A stretch of DNA of 64,000 nucleotides from Sipunculus nudus. Its lineage: Eukaryota > Annelida > Sipuncula > Golfingiida > Sipunculidae. Location of the stretch: the NCBI GenBank assembly GCA_026874595.1, contig CM049310.1, positions 80,963,056 through 81,027,055 of the forward strand. The letters run 5' to 3'. Position numbers and translations under genes: made by a program. Shown piece by piece: positions 22,588 through 34,440 of this stretch. The notes under the pieces were generated by a model that was given only the letters and a program-made list of their open reading frames with translations, did no database searches and was not told where the DNA came from. Position 1 is the stretch's first letter. Every line of letters begins with the position of its first letter.

Positions 22588-25252
22588 TTTTTGTCTGTGT
22601 GGCCTTTTTACATGTGATCATCAGCTAGTCAGTAAAACATTTTTTTTGTGTGCGGCCTATTAACATGTGATCATCAGCCCGTCAGTATGATATTTTTCTG
22701 TGCGTGGCCTTTTAACATGTGATCATCAGCCAGTCAGTATAATATTTTTCTGTGCGTGGCCTTTTAACATGTGATCATCAGCCCGTCAGTATGATATTTT
22801 TCTGGGCGTGGCCTTTTTACATGTGATAATCAGCCAGCCAGTATGATATTTCTATATGTGTGGCCTTTTTACATGTGATAATCAGCCAGCCAGTATGATA
22901 TTTTCGATATGTGTGGCCTTTTTACATGTGATCATCAGCCAGTCAGTATGATATTTTGTGTGTGGCTTTTTACATGTGATCATCAGCCCGTCAGTATGAT
23001 ATTTTTCTGTGCGTGGCCTATTTACGTGATCATCAGCCAGTCAGTATGATATTTTTTGGTGTGCGTGGCCTTTTTACACGTGATCATCAGCCCGTCAGTA
23101 TGATATTTTTCTGTGCGTGGCCTTTTTACGTGATCATCAGCCAGTCAGTATGATTTTTTTCTGTGCGTGGCCTTTTTACATGTGATCATCAGCCCGCCAG
23201 TATGATACTTTTCTGTGATTGACCTTTTACATGTGATCATCAGCCCGTCAGTATGATATTTTTCTGTGTGTGGCCTTTTTACATGTGATCATCAGCCCGT
23301 CAGTAAAACATTTTTTTTGTGTGCGGCCTATTAACATGTGATCATCAGCCCGTCAGTATGATATTTTTCTGTGCGTGGCCTTTTAACATGTGATCATCAG
23401 CCAGTCAGTATAATATTTTTCTGTGCGTGGCCTTTTAACATGTGATCATCAGCCCGTCAGTATGATATTTTTCTGGGCGTGGCCTTTTTACATGTGATAA
23501 TCAGCCAGCCAGTATGATATTTCTATATGTGTGGCCTTTTTACATGTGATAATCAGCCAGCCAGTATGATATTTTCGATATGTGTGGCCTTTTTACATGT
23601 GATCATCAGCCAGTCAGTATGATATTTTGTGTGTGGCTTTTTACATGTGATCATCAGCCCGTCAGTATGATATTTTTCTGTGCGTGGCCTATTTACGTGA
23701 TCATCAGCCAGTCAGTATGATATTTTTTGGTGTGCGTGGCCTTTTTACACGTGATCATCTGCCCGTCAGTATGATATTTTTCTGTGCGTGGCCTTTTTAC
23801 ATGTGATCATCAGCCCGCCAGTATGATACTTTTCTGTGCGTGGCCTTTTTACATGTGATCATCAGCCAGTCAGTATGATATTTTGTGTGTGGCTTTTTAC
23901 ATGTGATCATCAGCCCGTCAGTATATTTTTCTGTGCGTGGCCTTTTTACGTGATCATCAGCCAGTCAGTATGATATTTTTCTGTGCGTGGCCTTTTTACA
24001 CGTGATCATCAGCCCGTCAGTATTATATTTTTCTGTGCGTGGCCTTTTTACATGTGATCATCAACCAGTCAGTATGATATTTTTCTGTGCGTGGCCTTTT
24101 TACGTGATCATCAGCCAGTCAGTATGATATTTTTCTGTGCGTGGCTTTTTTACACGTGATCATCAGCCCGTCAGCATTATATTTTTTCTGTGTGTGGCCT
24201 TTTTACATGTGATCATCAGCCAGTCAGTATGATATTTTTCTGTGTGTGGGCTTTTTACATGTGATCATCAGCCAGTCAGTATGATATTTTTCTGTGCGTG
24301 GCCTTTTTACATGTGATCATCAGCCCGTCAGTATGATATTTTTCTGTGCGTGGCCTTTTTACGTGATCATCAGCCAGTCAGTATGATTTTTTTCTGTGCG
24401 TGGCCTTTTTACATGTGATCATCAGCCCGCCAGTATGATACTTTTCTGTGATTGACCTTTTACATGTGATCATCAGCCCGTCAGTATGATATTTTTCTGT
24501 GTGTGGCCTTTTTACATGTGATCATCAGCCCGTCAGTATGATATTTTTTGTGCGTTGCCTTTTTACATGTGATCATCAGCCAGTCAGTATGATATTTTTC
24601 TGTGTGTGGCCTTTTACATGTGATCATCAACCAGTCAGTATGATAATTTGTGTGGCTTTTTACATGTGATCATCAGCCAGTAAGTATGATATTTTTCAGT
24701 GTGTGGCCTTTTACATGTGATCATCAGCCAGTCAGTATGATATTTTGTGTGTGGCCTTTTACATGTGATCATCAGCCAGTCAGTATGATAATTTTTTTGT
24801 TTGTGGCCTTTTTACATTTGATGATCAGCCCGTCAGTATGATATTTTTCTGTGTATGGCCTTTTCACATGTGATCATCAGCCAGTCAGTATGATATCTGG
24901 TTCGGGCTTTTAACATGTGATAAATAGCCGGTCAGTATGACATTTTTCTGTGTGTGGCCTTTTTACGTGTGATCATCAGCCCGTCAATATAATATTTTTC
25001 TGTGTGTGGCCTTTTTACATGTGATCATCAGCCCGTCAGTATGATATTTTTCTGTGCGTGGCCTTTTTACATGTGATCATCAGCCCGTCAGTATGATATT
25101 TTTCTGTGTGTGACCTTTTACATGTGATCATCAGCCAGTCAGTATGATATTTTTCTGTGTGTGGCCTTTTTACATGTGATCATCAGCCGGTCAGTATGAT
25201 ATTTTTCTGTGTGTGACCTTTTACATGTGATCATCAGCCAGCCAGTATGATA
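22588..25252 (+). repeat. 52-bp satellite array, about 50 units
   Basis: Tandem units of about 52 bp. Each has GTATGATATTTTTCTGTG, GTGGCCTTTTTACATG, then TGATCATCAGCC with either CGTCA or AGTCA. Variants include CAGCCAGCC, TGATAATCAG, CAGCCCGCCA and CTGTGATTGACC. The same run of variants recurs at fixed distances: AGTAAAACAT at 22631 and again at 23302 (671 bp), and TTCTGTGATTGACC at about 23211 and 24445 (1234 bp). This shows multi-unit amplification. The unit length is not a multiple of three, and short frames within it are by-products. Confidence 0.95.
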
Positions 25253-25254
25253 TT

Positions 25255-25480
25255 ATTGCCACCGCAAGGAAGATATTCGTCCATTCCCGTTCGTGTTTGT
25301 GTGTGTACATTTGTGTATTTGGTCAAAACATAACTCACGCAATCTTGAACGGCATCTCATGCAATTTTCAGGGCAAATTTTTGTGTGGGTCCGCCTCATG
25401 ATCCGGACCAAGGAAGGACGTATTTACAAATGTGCAGCCACATATGCATGATTGAACATTGGAATATGGGCCGGTTTGAC
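25255..25480 (+). repeat. R1 dispersed repeat, copy d
   Basis: Starts GCCACCGCAAGGAAG directly after the last satellite unit. It continues through a TG-rich tract, TCAAAACATAACTCACGCAA, TTCAGGGCAAATTTTTGTGTG and TGAACATTGGAATATGGGCC. It is in the opposite orientation to copies a-c. Confidence 0.68.
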
Positions 25481-25560
25481 AGTTGAGACGAAGTAACCCC
25501 GGCCGCCCCACAGTACCTAAACAGAAGAAATTCGTTTCGAGTAGAAAAGAAAAGAGTGGA
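25481..25560 (+). repeat. R4 repeat, distal fragment
   Basis: TTGAGACGAAGTAACCCCGG and CCGCCCCACAGTACC match the distal third of R4 (compare ACTGAGACAAGTAGTCCCGG at about 20979). It abuts R1 copy d with no gap. Confidence 0.5.
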
Positions 25561-26706
25561 AATCATCATGAACAGAAACAACCCGATGCGCATGCGTTTC
25601 AAGAAATACAGTGGATTTTTGCTTTAAGCTAAAAATTTGCTTAATTGTTCCCTGTATTTTGTTATTATGATAGTAATAATGTTGCTTGATCACATTCTTT
25701 TGACGTGGTTGACATACTGGGACTATGTAGGTATTACCTGAATGGACGAGAGAACAACAAATGATAGTAATAAATGGTATTTACATGTGTAAGTGTGAGG
25801 AAATATACAGGTAAAACAGAGTTGTATGTAGACTACGTGGTAAGCCTCCCAGTGAAATTTTCAAGCACTCTATATACAATATTGATGTGCGAGCGAGGAC
25901 AGAGATTTTTTAAAATAAATCATACGATTAACTTACAATAAACAAACTACGGTCTTTTACCAGGGTGTATAAACAATTTCCAAACGTGGGTCTTTACCTG
26001 TGCGTATAAATCATTTCCAATAAGAAAAAAGAAAATGTGCTTGAAGCCACAAGCCCCGATTGGAGCTATTATTTTGCCTGGACCTTCTGTTTTATAATTT
26101 TGGAACCAGGTACCTGCAACCTAACAGCAAATAAGAAGAAGGACTTAGAAATCTGGCTGCTCCCTGTGACCTTGACCCTATGCAACATGTCATTCCTGGT
26201 TAGAAACTTGCTCTCATCGTTTCGTAACTTTGCACCTGGATAACATGTTTCTTTTTCTTATCAGAGCAAGAAAACAAGCAAGGTGTCATAGTAAATGGTT
26301 TGTTAGCGAGATTATGTTTGCTTATGTTCCCAAAGGAGGGACACTTAGTAATATAAAATAGGGCACCATTGGAAAGCATGCAGTGCTCTAGGGGCCGTCT
26401 TTGTTAAGCTACGGTCCACAGAGACGGATACTGCGTCTATTGTTTCCATGGTGATATCTTGCGCGCGGCGTTAGGGTTTGACATGCTTGTTTATTTCCAT
26501 TGTTTATACTGAGCCATAAAACACACCTTTTTTTCCTTATTTCCTCTCTCTGAATTATTTGAATGCTGTCATGGTCTGTCGGAACTGGTCGTCATGGAAA
26601 CCAGTAAAGGCTGCCTACGTGGTAACCTGTCATAGAGCATCACCAGTTACTGTAGTTTAACTGTCGACATATTAAAAGATTACCCATTGTTGATCTTACG
26701 TCAGTT

Positions 26707-26800
<94 letters not shown>

Positions 26801-27165
26801 TTATTTATTCCTTAGTACATAATGCCCCTCCTTGGCAAAATTGTATACAGATAAATGTTAACTTATCCTAAACTTCCATTTTATTTTCATCATAGATACG
26901 GCAGATGGCCCTGCAGTATAATGAAGATGTCAATACAGATGGGAATGGGGGATATACCCCCTCTCTATTTCTAAGCAATGGTCAGTGTAAACACCCCCCC
27001 CCCCCCCATTTTCAGAGAATAATATTTATATTATGGAAAAGATATATATTAATGATTACACAAAAAAAGTAATTATAGACTTGGCTGAGAACTAAATAAT
27101 AAAGAAAAACATTATATTTATTTTAATATACTTGAAATGTGTCACACAGACAATAAAAGGTATTT
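25561..27165. other. Interval with (CT)n(AT)n and no supported gene
   Basis: A compound microsatellite, (CT)n then (AT)n, spans 26713-26796; a C run lies at 26992-27007. A sequence related to CTCF-like words (GGCAGATGGCCCTGCAG) is at about 26899. Nothing coding is recognised. Confidence 0.45.
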
Positions 27166-27174
27166 TAGACATAG

Positions 27175-27360
27175 TGGAATCTTTCTTAATGGACACCTCC
27201 ATAAAGTGGACACCTCTATATGATAGCAGTTTTTAATAGTCCCTATTTCTTCTGTTCCATATTATATTTGTTGCAATTATTACCTCCATTTTGTGGGCAC
27301 CTCTGTAAAGTGGACAGTTTGGCCCAGTCCCAAGGGTGCCTACATTATAGAGGTTTTACA
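27175..27360. repeat. Possible short inverted-repeat element
   Basis: CACCTCCATAAAGTGGACACC at the left and a GGTGCCTACATTATAGAGGT end at the right are imperfect reverse complements. A copy of the word CACCTCTGTAAAGTGGAC lies between them. It looks like a decayed MITE. An (AAT)n tract follows at 27370-27412. Confidence 0.4.
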
Positions 27361-27372
27361 TAAAATAATAAA

Positions 27373-27414
<42 letters not shown>

Positions 27415-27815
27415 TATATTAATAATAAACCCAAATCTGATTATCCTCCCATGTGTGCGAGTCATCTCCCCCGACCCTTAAGATAAATTAAAGCCACTGA
27501 TGGAGACTGGCTGAACAATTGTAATTTAAACGGATAATACAATCACACATCCGTGACAGATGAACTTCTAATTCCACAGGGCATAGGAATTATATGCCTA
27601 AAGATTATTTGTAAATTAACAAACAATATATAAGACAACATATAAGATAGAAAAGTTTTACTTTATTTAAAACCCAACATACAACATATTTTATGACCAG
27701 AGTAAAGTTGTATTTTTGATGCTCTAAGAAACTGCTTGATACACAATCATATATGCCGACAGATGGCGCTGCAATAGCCCCTTCGAAAAATAATATGACA
27801 TCTGTGGATTTATAG

Positions 27816-28180
27816 AGCAATAAGGAAAATGTCCCAAATCCTTTAGGACACACTTCGCATCATTCTAGGCAGTCCAGGACTAAAAACGTGCATTTCCCAG
27901 GCGTGGCCACACACTTATGTGACAAAAGTTCAGTGCAACCACCATCAATTATAATATAGATAATATAGATTTTTATCCACAGAACAGAAGGCCCCTCTTA
28001 AGCAATAAGGAAAATGTCCCAAATCCTTTAGGACACACTTTGCATCATTCTAGGCAGTCCAGGACTGAAAACGTGCATTTCCCAGGCGTGGCCACACACT
28101 TATGTGACAAAAGTTCAGTGCAACCACCATCAATTATAATATAGATTTTTATCCACAGAACAGAAGGCCCCTCTTAAGCA
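27816..28180 (+). repeat. Recent 185-bp tandem duplication
   Basis: AGCAATAAGGAAAATGTCCC starts at 27816 and again at 28001. The two units are almost identical, with only a few substitutions and a short indel in the ATATAGAT region. Both end GAAGGCCCCTCTTAAGCA. No gene is seen. Confidence 0.9.
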
Positions 28181-28529
28181 AAATTACTGACTTTCCGATT
28201 TTTTTTCATAAAGTCAGGCAGGAAAAATCAGCTGCATAAATCTCCGTCAATATTAAAGATGATCAGTAGATGTAATAACGGACTGAAAAAAACCCAAACA
28301 AACTTCCTCTCCCTTTTCCTTCTCTCAACATGTATAAAAACAATTGCATGCAATTGGGAAGGTGTAACCAGAAGTGACCAAAACGGCAGGAGATATTGGG
28401 CGTTGTGCGGGCATGCTCCGGCTGGTAAGACTTAAACGTTAAATAATGACGGTGATTAACGATAAGTAGATCGGCCTTGAAAAAGGAAAGAAACAAAACG
28501 GTAGGTTGAGAGACCGGCTTTAGACAATC

Positions 28530-30125
28530 AACACTCCCGCTGTTGGGTTATTCACTGTACACAAAATGCCTGCACGGAGCCGATTCCAAGAAATAAGCGT
28601 GCCAGCTCTGCTTGTGTCGGTAAGAGCTTAAGTGGCCAGGACGGGATATTTGAGCAGGATCTGCAGATTGTCTGTTTTATGTTTATATCTGTCTCCGGAA
28701 GTGCCATTCCCTCCGAGTGTTTGTGTGTAATTGATAAGGAGCGACCCGGCCCTCAAATATCTCAACAAAATCAACACACACCTGGTTAACACAGTGCATT
28801 TTCCTGGAACTGATATAACTTTTTTATGATGACACACTGGAAGGTAGCTATTCAGCACGGAATCCATTTTCTTATTTACCTCATATGGCACTGTATAAAA
28901 AAATAATGGAAGAAAAAGAGTACGTGTAGACTGTGAAAAAGTGAGTGCCAGTTAACCTGTATCTGGGTTATAAAAAAGTGTTTACGTTGTAAACAGGCCT
29001 TCCAGGAATTATGAAATATCATCAAATCATAGGAATATCTACAATGGAAGATCAAAAGGATTCTTTAAGTACAGAGTGCTGTAGACACGTCCGAGGTATC
29101 AAGACTAATATGCTATGTCAGATGATATCCTTACATTTTTATCTGTGAACACTATAATTGACATGCCTTGCACGTAAGCAATAAAAAAACAAGATATAAA
29201 AAAAAGCAATAAAAAAAAACAAGAAATAAAAAAAAAATCTCCACTATCCTACTTGTTTTTTTCCGGACGAGATTGATTATTAATATTATCCAGCCGTTAA
29301 CAATTTTGTGATTGCATAAGGATAAAACGCCATCTGTCGGGGAATGTCAGTACTGTGTCAAGACAAATAAAATTCATTTCTGTTTTAAGAATAGAAGATA
29401 AGATCAGCATCACAAAAAAAAAATTCGCAGAAATCCAGAAGTGACCGAATTACTACAATAAGACTCGATAATTTACCTTCTCTTTCTCCCCCCCCCCCCA
29501 AAAAAAAAGGTGACTCCGATCATTGCAGTATGAAACCAATTATCCTTATAATTAGGAGGGAAACAGTTGGATACTTGTTTCAGTTTCACGATCAGATTTT
29601 GTGATATTATTTGCAGTAATTAATTTGGATATCAAAAAAAGGTGTTTTATATTTTTTTTAGCTGCCACGCCCACGGTGACAATGGCCGCATGGAAACTAA
29701 TAATCTACCTTCCTCGGGCATAAATAAATTTCTGACTTAGTTTGATGACTTTGCTTTCAGGCAAGTCTGTGAGAATGAATGGACAGACAGACAGAGAGGC
29801 AGACAGGCTGTTTAACATCTTTTTATGGCTCTGGGTGTTGGTAAACACAGTCCACGTGTCTTTGTTTACGATAACAAGGCAGAGTGACCTGAGGTCCGAT
29901 TGTGAGCCTCAACACGCGGTGTTTAAGACAGCGGGAACATGTATTACATATTTGGGTCTAGTCAGTCAGGACAAAGAGTGTACTATCATATTACAATCAG
30001 TGCATTTCCTGATTGACAGGTTGTGGCTCCATTCTAGATACGGCCCCATGCACTGGGTATATGTTGACACTTTTGATCCCGCCCGGTTCATTGTTTTTAA
30101 CGCTAGTTTACAGGAATAAGCAACC
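28530..30125 (+). repeat. Triplicated unit, copy A
   Basis: Shares with copies B and C, in order: TTCCAAGAAAT, AAGTGGCCAGGACG, a CGGAAGTGCCATTCC-like block, TCAACAAAAT, CACACCTGGTTAACACAGTG, GGATTCTTTAAGTACAGAG and GGAGGGAAACAGTTGGAT. These continue to GACAATGGCCGCATGG at about 29680. One CGCCATCTGTCGGGG word lies at 29328. The open frame at 29742-30119 does not align with a protein family I know. Confidence 0.7.
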
Positions 30126-30301
30126 GGGTTCAAGGCAATATTTTGGCAGGTACAGATTTATTTTAAAGGGAAGAAACCATTTTTCGTGTTATCTCAAACT
30201 GCTTTGTAGGTACTTGGGCCCCTTTAAAGTTAAAGACAATACATTGAAAGCTTTAGATTTCAAGTCTGAATGAGTATATGGTTGTCAGAGACTATAGAAA
30301 A

Positions 30302-32497
30302 TGTCCAACAATATAATACCCGTTATTTCTGGATTTTATTTGAAACATTTAACACTCCCGTATATTTACACAAAAAGGGCACCTGAACCAGGTTCCAAGA
30401 AATATCAAGTGGCCTGCACGCTCCGCTAGGGGCGATAAGAGTTGTAAGTGGCCAGGGCGCGCTTACTGTGCGGAATTGGTGACAGGTTGTATTATGTATT
30501 TGTCTGTATTCGGAAGTTCCATTACCTGAAAGTGATTTTTGTGTAATTGATATGGATGTAAATTAACTTTTGGAGCGACTCCCGCATCATCTCAACAAAA
30601 TAAACGCACACCTGGTTAGCACAGTGCATTACCAGTATTTTTTATTTAAACTTAAAGGTAACTGCACACCACGGGCTCCAAATGATATGATCATTTCTGA
30701 TGTACTTCACATGAATGTGTATATAAACAGTGGAAGAAATTGGGTACAAACAGTGGAAGAAATTGAGTTCATGCCGACCGTGAAAAAGTATGGGGACTGC
30801 TATTTAACGCTAGGCTAGGTTAAAAAAAATGTATTTACGTTGTAATCAGGCATTCCATGAAGTATCAAATATCATTAAATAAAAGTGAAGTGTAGAGGAT
30901 CTAATGGATTCTTTAAGTACAGACTGCTATGGACAAGTCCTAATCGTCATATGTAATATGTCATATCATACATTTTTTTATCTGTGAAAATCACAATTGA
31001 CATCATTGCACGTAAAATCAAGATATTAAAAAAAGATATAGATTCACTCTCATGCCTTTATATCCTGTCGGGAGTAAATGTTTTCCAGCCGTTTAAAGGT
31101 GCCCAATTACCTTCCTTTTGAAAAAGACTTTAAGTAATTTCTGGCTTCCTCTGTGTATATATTACTGATCTAAGGTTAATTCTGGTTATGAAAACTTCTT
31201 ATAACACCTCCGTGAAGGATGTATGAACTTGTTTATCAACAACATGTTTGTTAACACATCTTTGTTGACAAACGGGAAAATATATAAGTTAGCGACGTAT
31301 AAGCATTTTCATGAAATTGAAATTAATCCCGTTTGACATTAGATGTTGCACAGACTTGCAGTCGAATCACTGAAAGCATATCAAATATTAGTTAAAAAAC
31401 AAAAAAAAAAAAAAAAAGTAAAAAACTCTCTAGTCTCTAACGTAAAAAGCGATCTAGCTGTTACAATTTTTGCCAAATCTCGCTCATTCTCGTAACGAGA
31501 TATGACGAGATTCACGACAGCATCGATCATCTGTGAAAGCTGGTAAAATTCTACCCTATGCAGAAAAACAGACGTACCTAGCTTAAAAAGTGACCGAATT
31601 AGAACGAAAAGTCTCGATATTTTTCACCCCCTAAAAAACAACAAATAAAAAACAAAAAAAAAAACAAAAAACAAATAAGAACTGCGGTCGTTGCACAATG
31701 AGGCCGTATATCCTCTGGTGGGAAACAGTTGGATCCTTGTTTCAGCTGAAGGATTAGATTTTGAGATAATGTTTGTTATACTTCATTTGGATATCGCAAA
31801 AAAGGTGTTTCATACTTTTCGAGGTGACTGATGACAATGGCCGCATGGAGAACTTTAAGCTTCCATACTGGTGCATTCATAATTTCTGACTGAGAAAATA
31901 GATGGACATACAGACAAACAAACAGGCAGACAGACATCCTTAAGTCCTATAGACGATAATCATTCGTTCGCCAGCTTCCAACACATTTAAATGTGTTATA
32001 TGAACATAGCAGCTACTTTAACTGGAAAAAAGGCGGCCACTTTTCATACTATGGAGATCATATCAGTATGGTCAGTGTCTATTTGGCATTTATATATATA
32101 AACTACCTGAAAAGTGCCAAGTCAACATCAATGTCAGAAACATAAATGATCAGTTCAATATTATGAGAAACGCGTTTCTGGCTTAGGGTAACAGTAACGG
32201 GTCACGTGTGGGCATAGCCTTTGACCTGCTGACATTGTGCGTCGGTTCGATGACCCCATGTGGCCCTGCTTGCTGTACCCTGCCATGTCAACGTCATATG
32301 GTCTCACTCTCCTCAACCCTATAGCTTTTAATTTTAACAATCAAAGACAGATTAATGTTTTATCAGCGGCAATTGATGACAATAGGCTGACACCTGATAA
32401 CAGAAACAAGCAGGCTATGCTCATAACATCTATACATTTCATTTAATTGTGATCTTATATGTTCAATGATCACTTCCTATATATAACTGTAGATGGT
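30302..32497 (+). repeat. Triplicated unit, copy B
   Basis: Begins GTCCAACAATA, like copy C. It carries TATTTACACAAAAAGGG, AAGTGGCCAGGGCG, CACACCTGGTTAGCACAGTG, GGATTCTTTAAGTACAGAC, GGGAAACAGTTGGATCC, GACAATGGCCGCATGG and a distal TGACCTGCTGACATTGTGCG block. It runs straight into copy C, so the two are head to tail. Confidence 0.72.
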
Positions 32498-33027
32498 GTC
32501 CAACAATCATTTCCAATCAATTCCAACATCCTAATGATTGTTGTTTATTGATTTGTTTGAAACAATTAACAAACAGTATCGGTATATTTACACAAAAAGG
32601 GTACATTGGCCAGATTCCAAGAAATAGTAAGTTGCGTAAGTGGCCAGGACGCGCTATGTGAGAGGGGCCGCTGACAGATAGCATTATGTATTTGTCTGTC
32701 TTCGGAAGCAACTCCTCCATCAACTCAACAAAATATACACACACCTGGTTAACACATTGCATTATCCTGGAACTAGTATTATATTTTTTATGATGACATT
32801 CTGCAAGGTCACTTTCACCACGGGCTCCATGGTCTCATTTAACTCACATGGCTCTGTATATAAACAATGGGAGAAAATATGGCGACTGCTATTTGACCTG
32901 AATTTGGGTTACAAAGAAATTGTTAACGCTGCATTACAGGAAGTATAAAATATCATCAAATAAATGAGATATCTCCACTGTCCTGCCGTTATTTCCAATC
33001 GAGAGTGAATATTGTTCAGCCATTAAA

Positions 33028-34440
33028 AATGTGTCTATGGCATAATGATTCATCGCCATCTGTCGGGGAATATTAGAACTGCGTCAAGATAAACGATTTC
33101 CTTCTGTTTATAGAAAACAAGATCAGTTCAGCGTCACAGAAAAAAACAAATGCATTTCTCAGCTCAGCTTTATTATAACTATTGTCGTATATCTTATAAG
33201 AAATCATATGTAATTTCCCATTGTTTATTTCTTGAAAAATATTTTAATTAAAAAATGTGTCTAGGGCATCAGGATTCAACGCCATCTGCCGGGGAATATC
33301 AGTACTGCGTCAAGACAAACGATTTCCATTCTGTTTTTAGAGAGCAAGATAAGATCAACATCCCCGAAAAAAAAACAAAAAACAAAAAAAAAAAAAACAA
33401 AAGCATTTCTCAGCTCAATAACACAACTATTGTCGTACATAAGAAATCATATGTAATTCCCCATTGTTTATTTCTTGAAAAATATTTTAATTAAAAACAA
33501 GATGTAATCATTATATTGTCGTCAGCCCTGTTCAGCAGAAGTATCAAATATCTTAAAATAACTGAGATATCTCCACTATCCTGCCGTTATTTCCAGACGA
33601 GAATGAACATTATCCAGCCATTAGGCCAAAATAAAAAAAAGGTATGGTTCTCAGGCACTTTTTTTCAGAAATCAATGCGGGCGGGCGCTTTTTTATTTTA
33701 AATTTTTTGGTATGTTTCGATAAAATGTCAAATGATAAGGGAAAAGCAAGAAAATAACAGTTTTATTTTGCTAAATAAGTAAAAGCACTACAAAACAAAG
33801 GAAATTGTATGGTTTTATCTTCTTGAAAGAAATGTCGGAGCGTTAGCAGCTCATAATTGGAAAGTTTTTATTGAAAATCAAAATAAAAATTTTTGATGCG
33901 GGGGTTTAAAATTGATGCGGTCGGTGCCTGAGAACCATACCTTTAATATTTTTGGCCTAAAAATTTGTGTTTTTAGCATAATGATTCAACGCCATCTGTC
34001 GGGGAATATTAGTAATACGTAAAGACACGATTTCCTTTCTGTTTATGGAGAACAAGATAAGATCAGCATCACAGAAAAAAATGAAAGCATTTCTCAGCTC
34101 ATCATTACTACAAGTATTGTCTTAAAACCTATAAGAAATCATATGTAATTTCCCATTGTTTATTTCTTGACAAATATTTTAATTAAAAATGTGTCTAGGG
34201 CATAAGGATTCGACGCCATCTATCGCAGGATATCAGTACTGCGTCAAGACAAATGATTTTCTTTCTGTTTTTAGAGACCAAGATAAGATCAACATCACCG
34301 TAAAAAAAGCCTTTCTCAGCTCAACTTTATTATAACTATTGTCGTAAATCTTATAAGAAATCATATGTAATTCCCCATTTTTTATTTCTTGAAAAAATAT
34401 TTAAATTAAAAACAAGATGTTATCATGACATTGTCGTCAG
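33028..34440 (+). repeat. 225-bp tandem subunits within copy C
   Basis: AAAAATGTGTCTAKGGCAT-type starts lie at about 33027, 33252 and 34184, with a more diverged one at 33961. Each is followed by a GCCATCTGTCGGGGAATAT word, a TGCGTCAAGACAAACGATTT block, ATAAGATCARCATCAC, TTTCTCAGCTC and AAATCATATGTAATT. Between the second and third is a partial unit interrupted by the MITE at 33624. Confidence 0.75.
33624..33957. mobile_element. 334-bp MITE with TA target duplication
   Basis: Terminal inverted repeats of about 35 bp: GGCCAAAATAAAAAAAAGGT plus ATGGTTCTCAGGCAC on the left, and their complement ending ATTTTTGGCC on the right. TA flanks both ends (33622-33623 and 33958-33959). Sister subunits hold the uninterrupted site CAGCCATTAAAAATGTG. 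There are no coding frames. TA duplication and simple ends fit the Tc1/mariner type. Confidence 0.88.

Noticed and set aside
24650-24841. Open frame with repeating VWPFTCDHQPVSMIF motif
   Set aside because: It is the 52-bp satellite read in one frame where small indels happen to keep it open; the unit is not a multiple of three.
22588-25252. Regular repeats could suggest a CRISPR array
   Set aside because: Units are contiguous at 52 bp with no unique spacers, no leader and no cas genes. The genome is eukaryotic. It is a satellite.
27293-27481. Frame with a long poly-Ile tract
   Set aside because: It is the (AAT)n microsatellite translated.
29742-30119. 125-residue frame at the end of triplicated copy A
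   Set aside because: Copies B and C do not keep the frame, and it has no recognisable motif.
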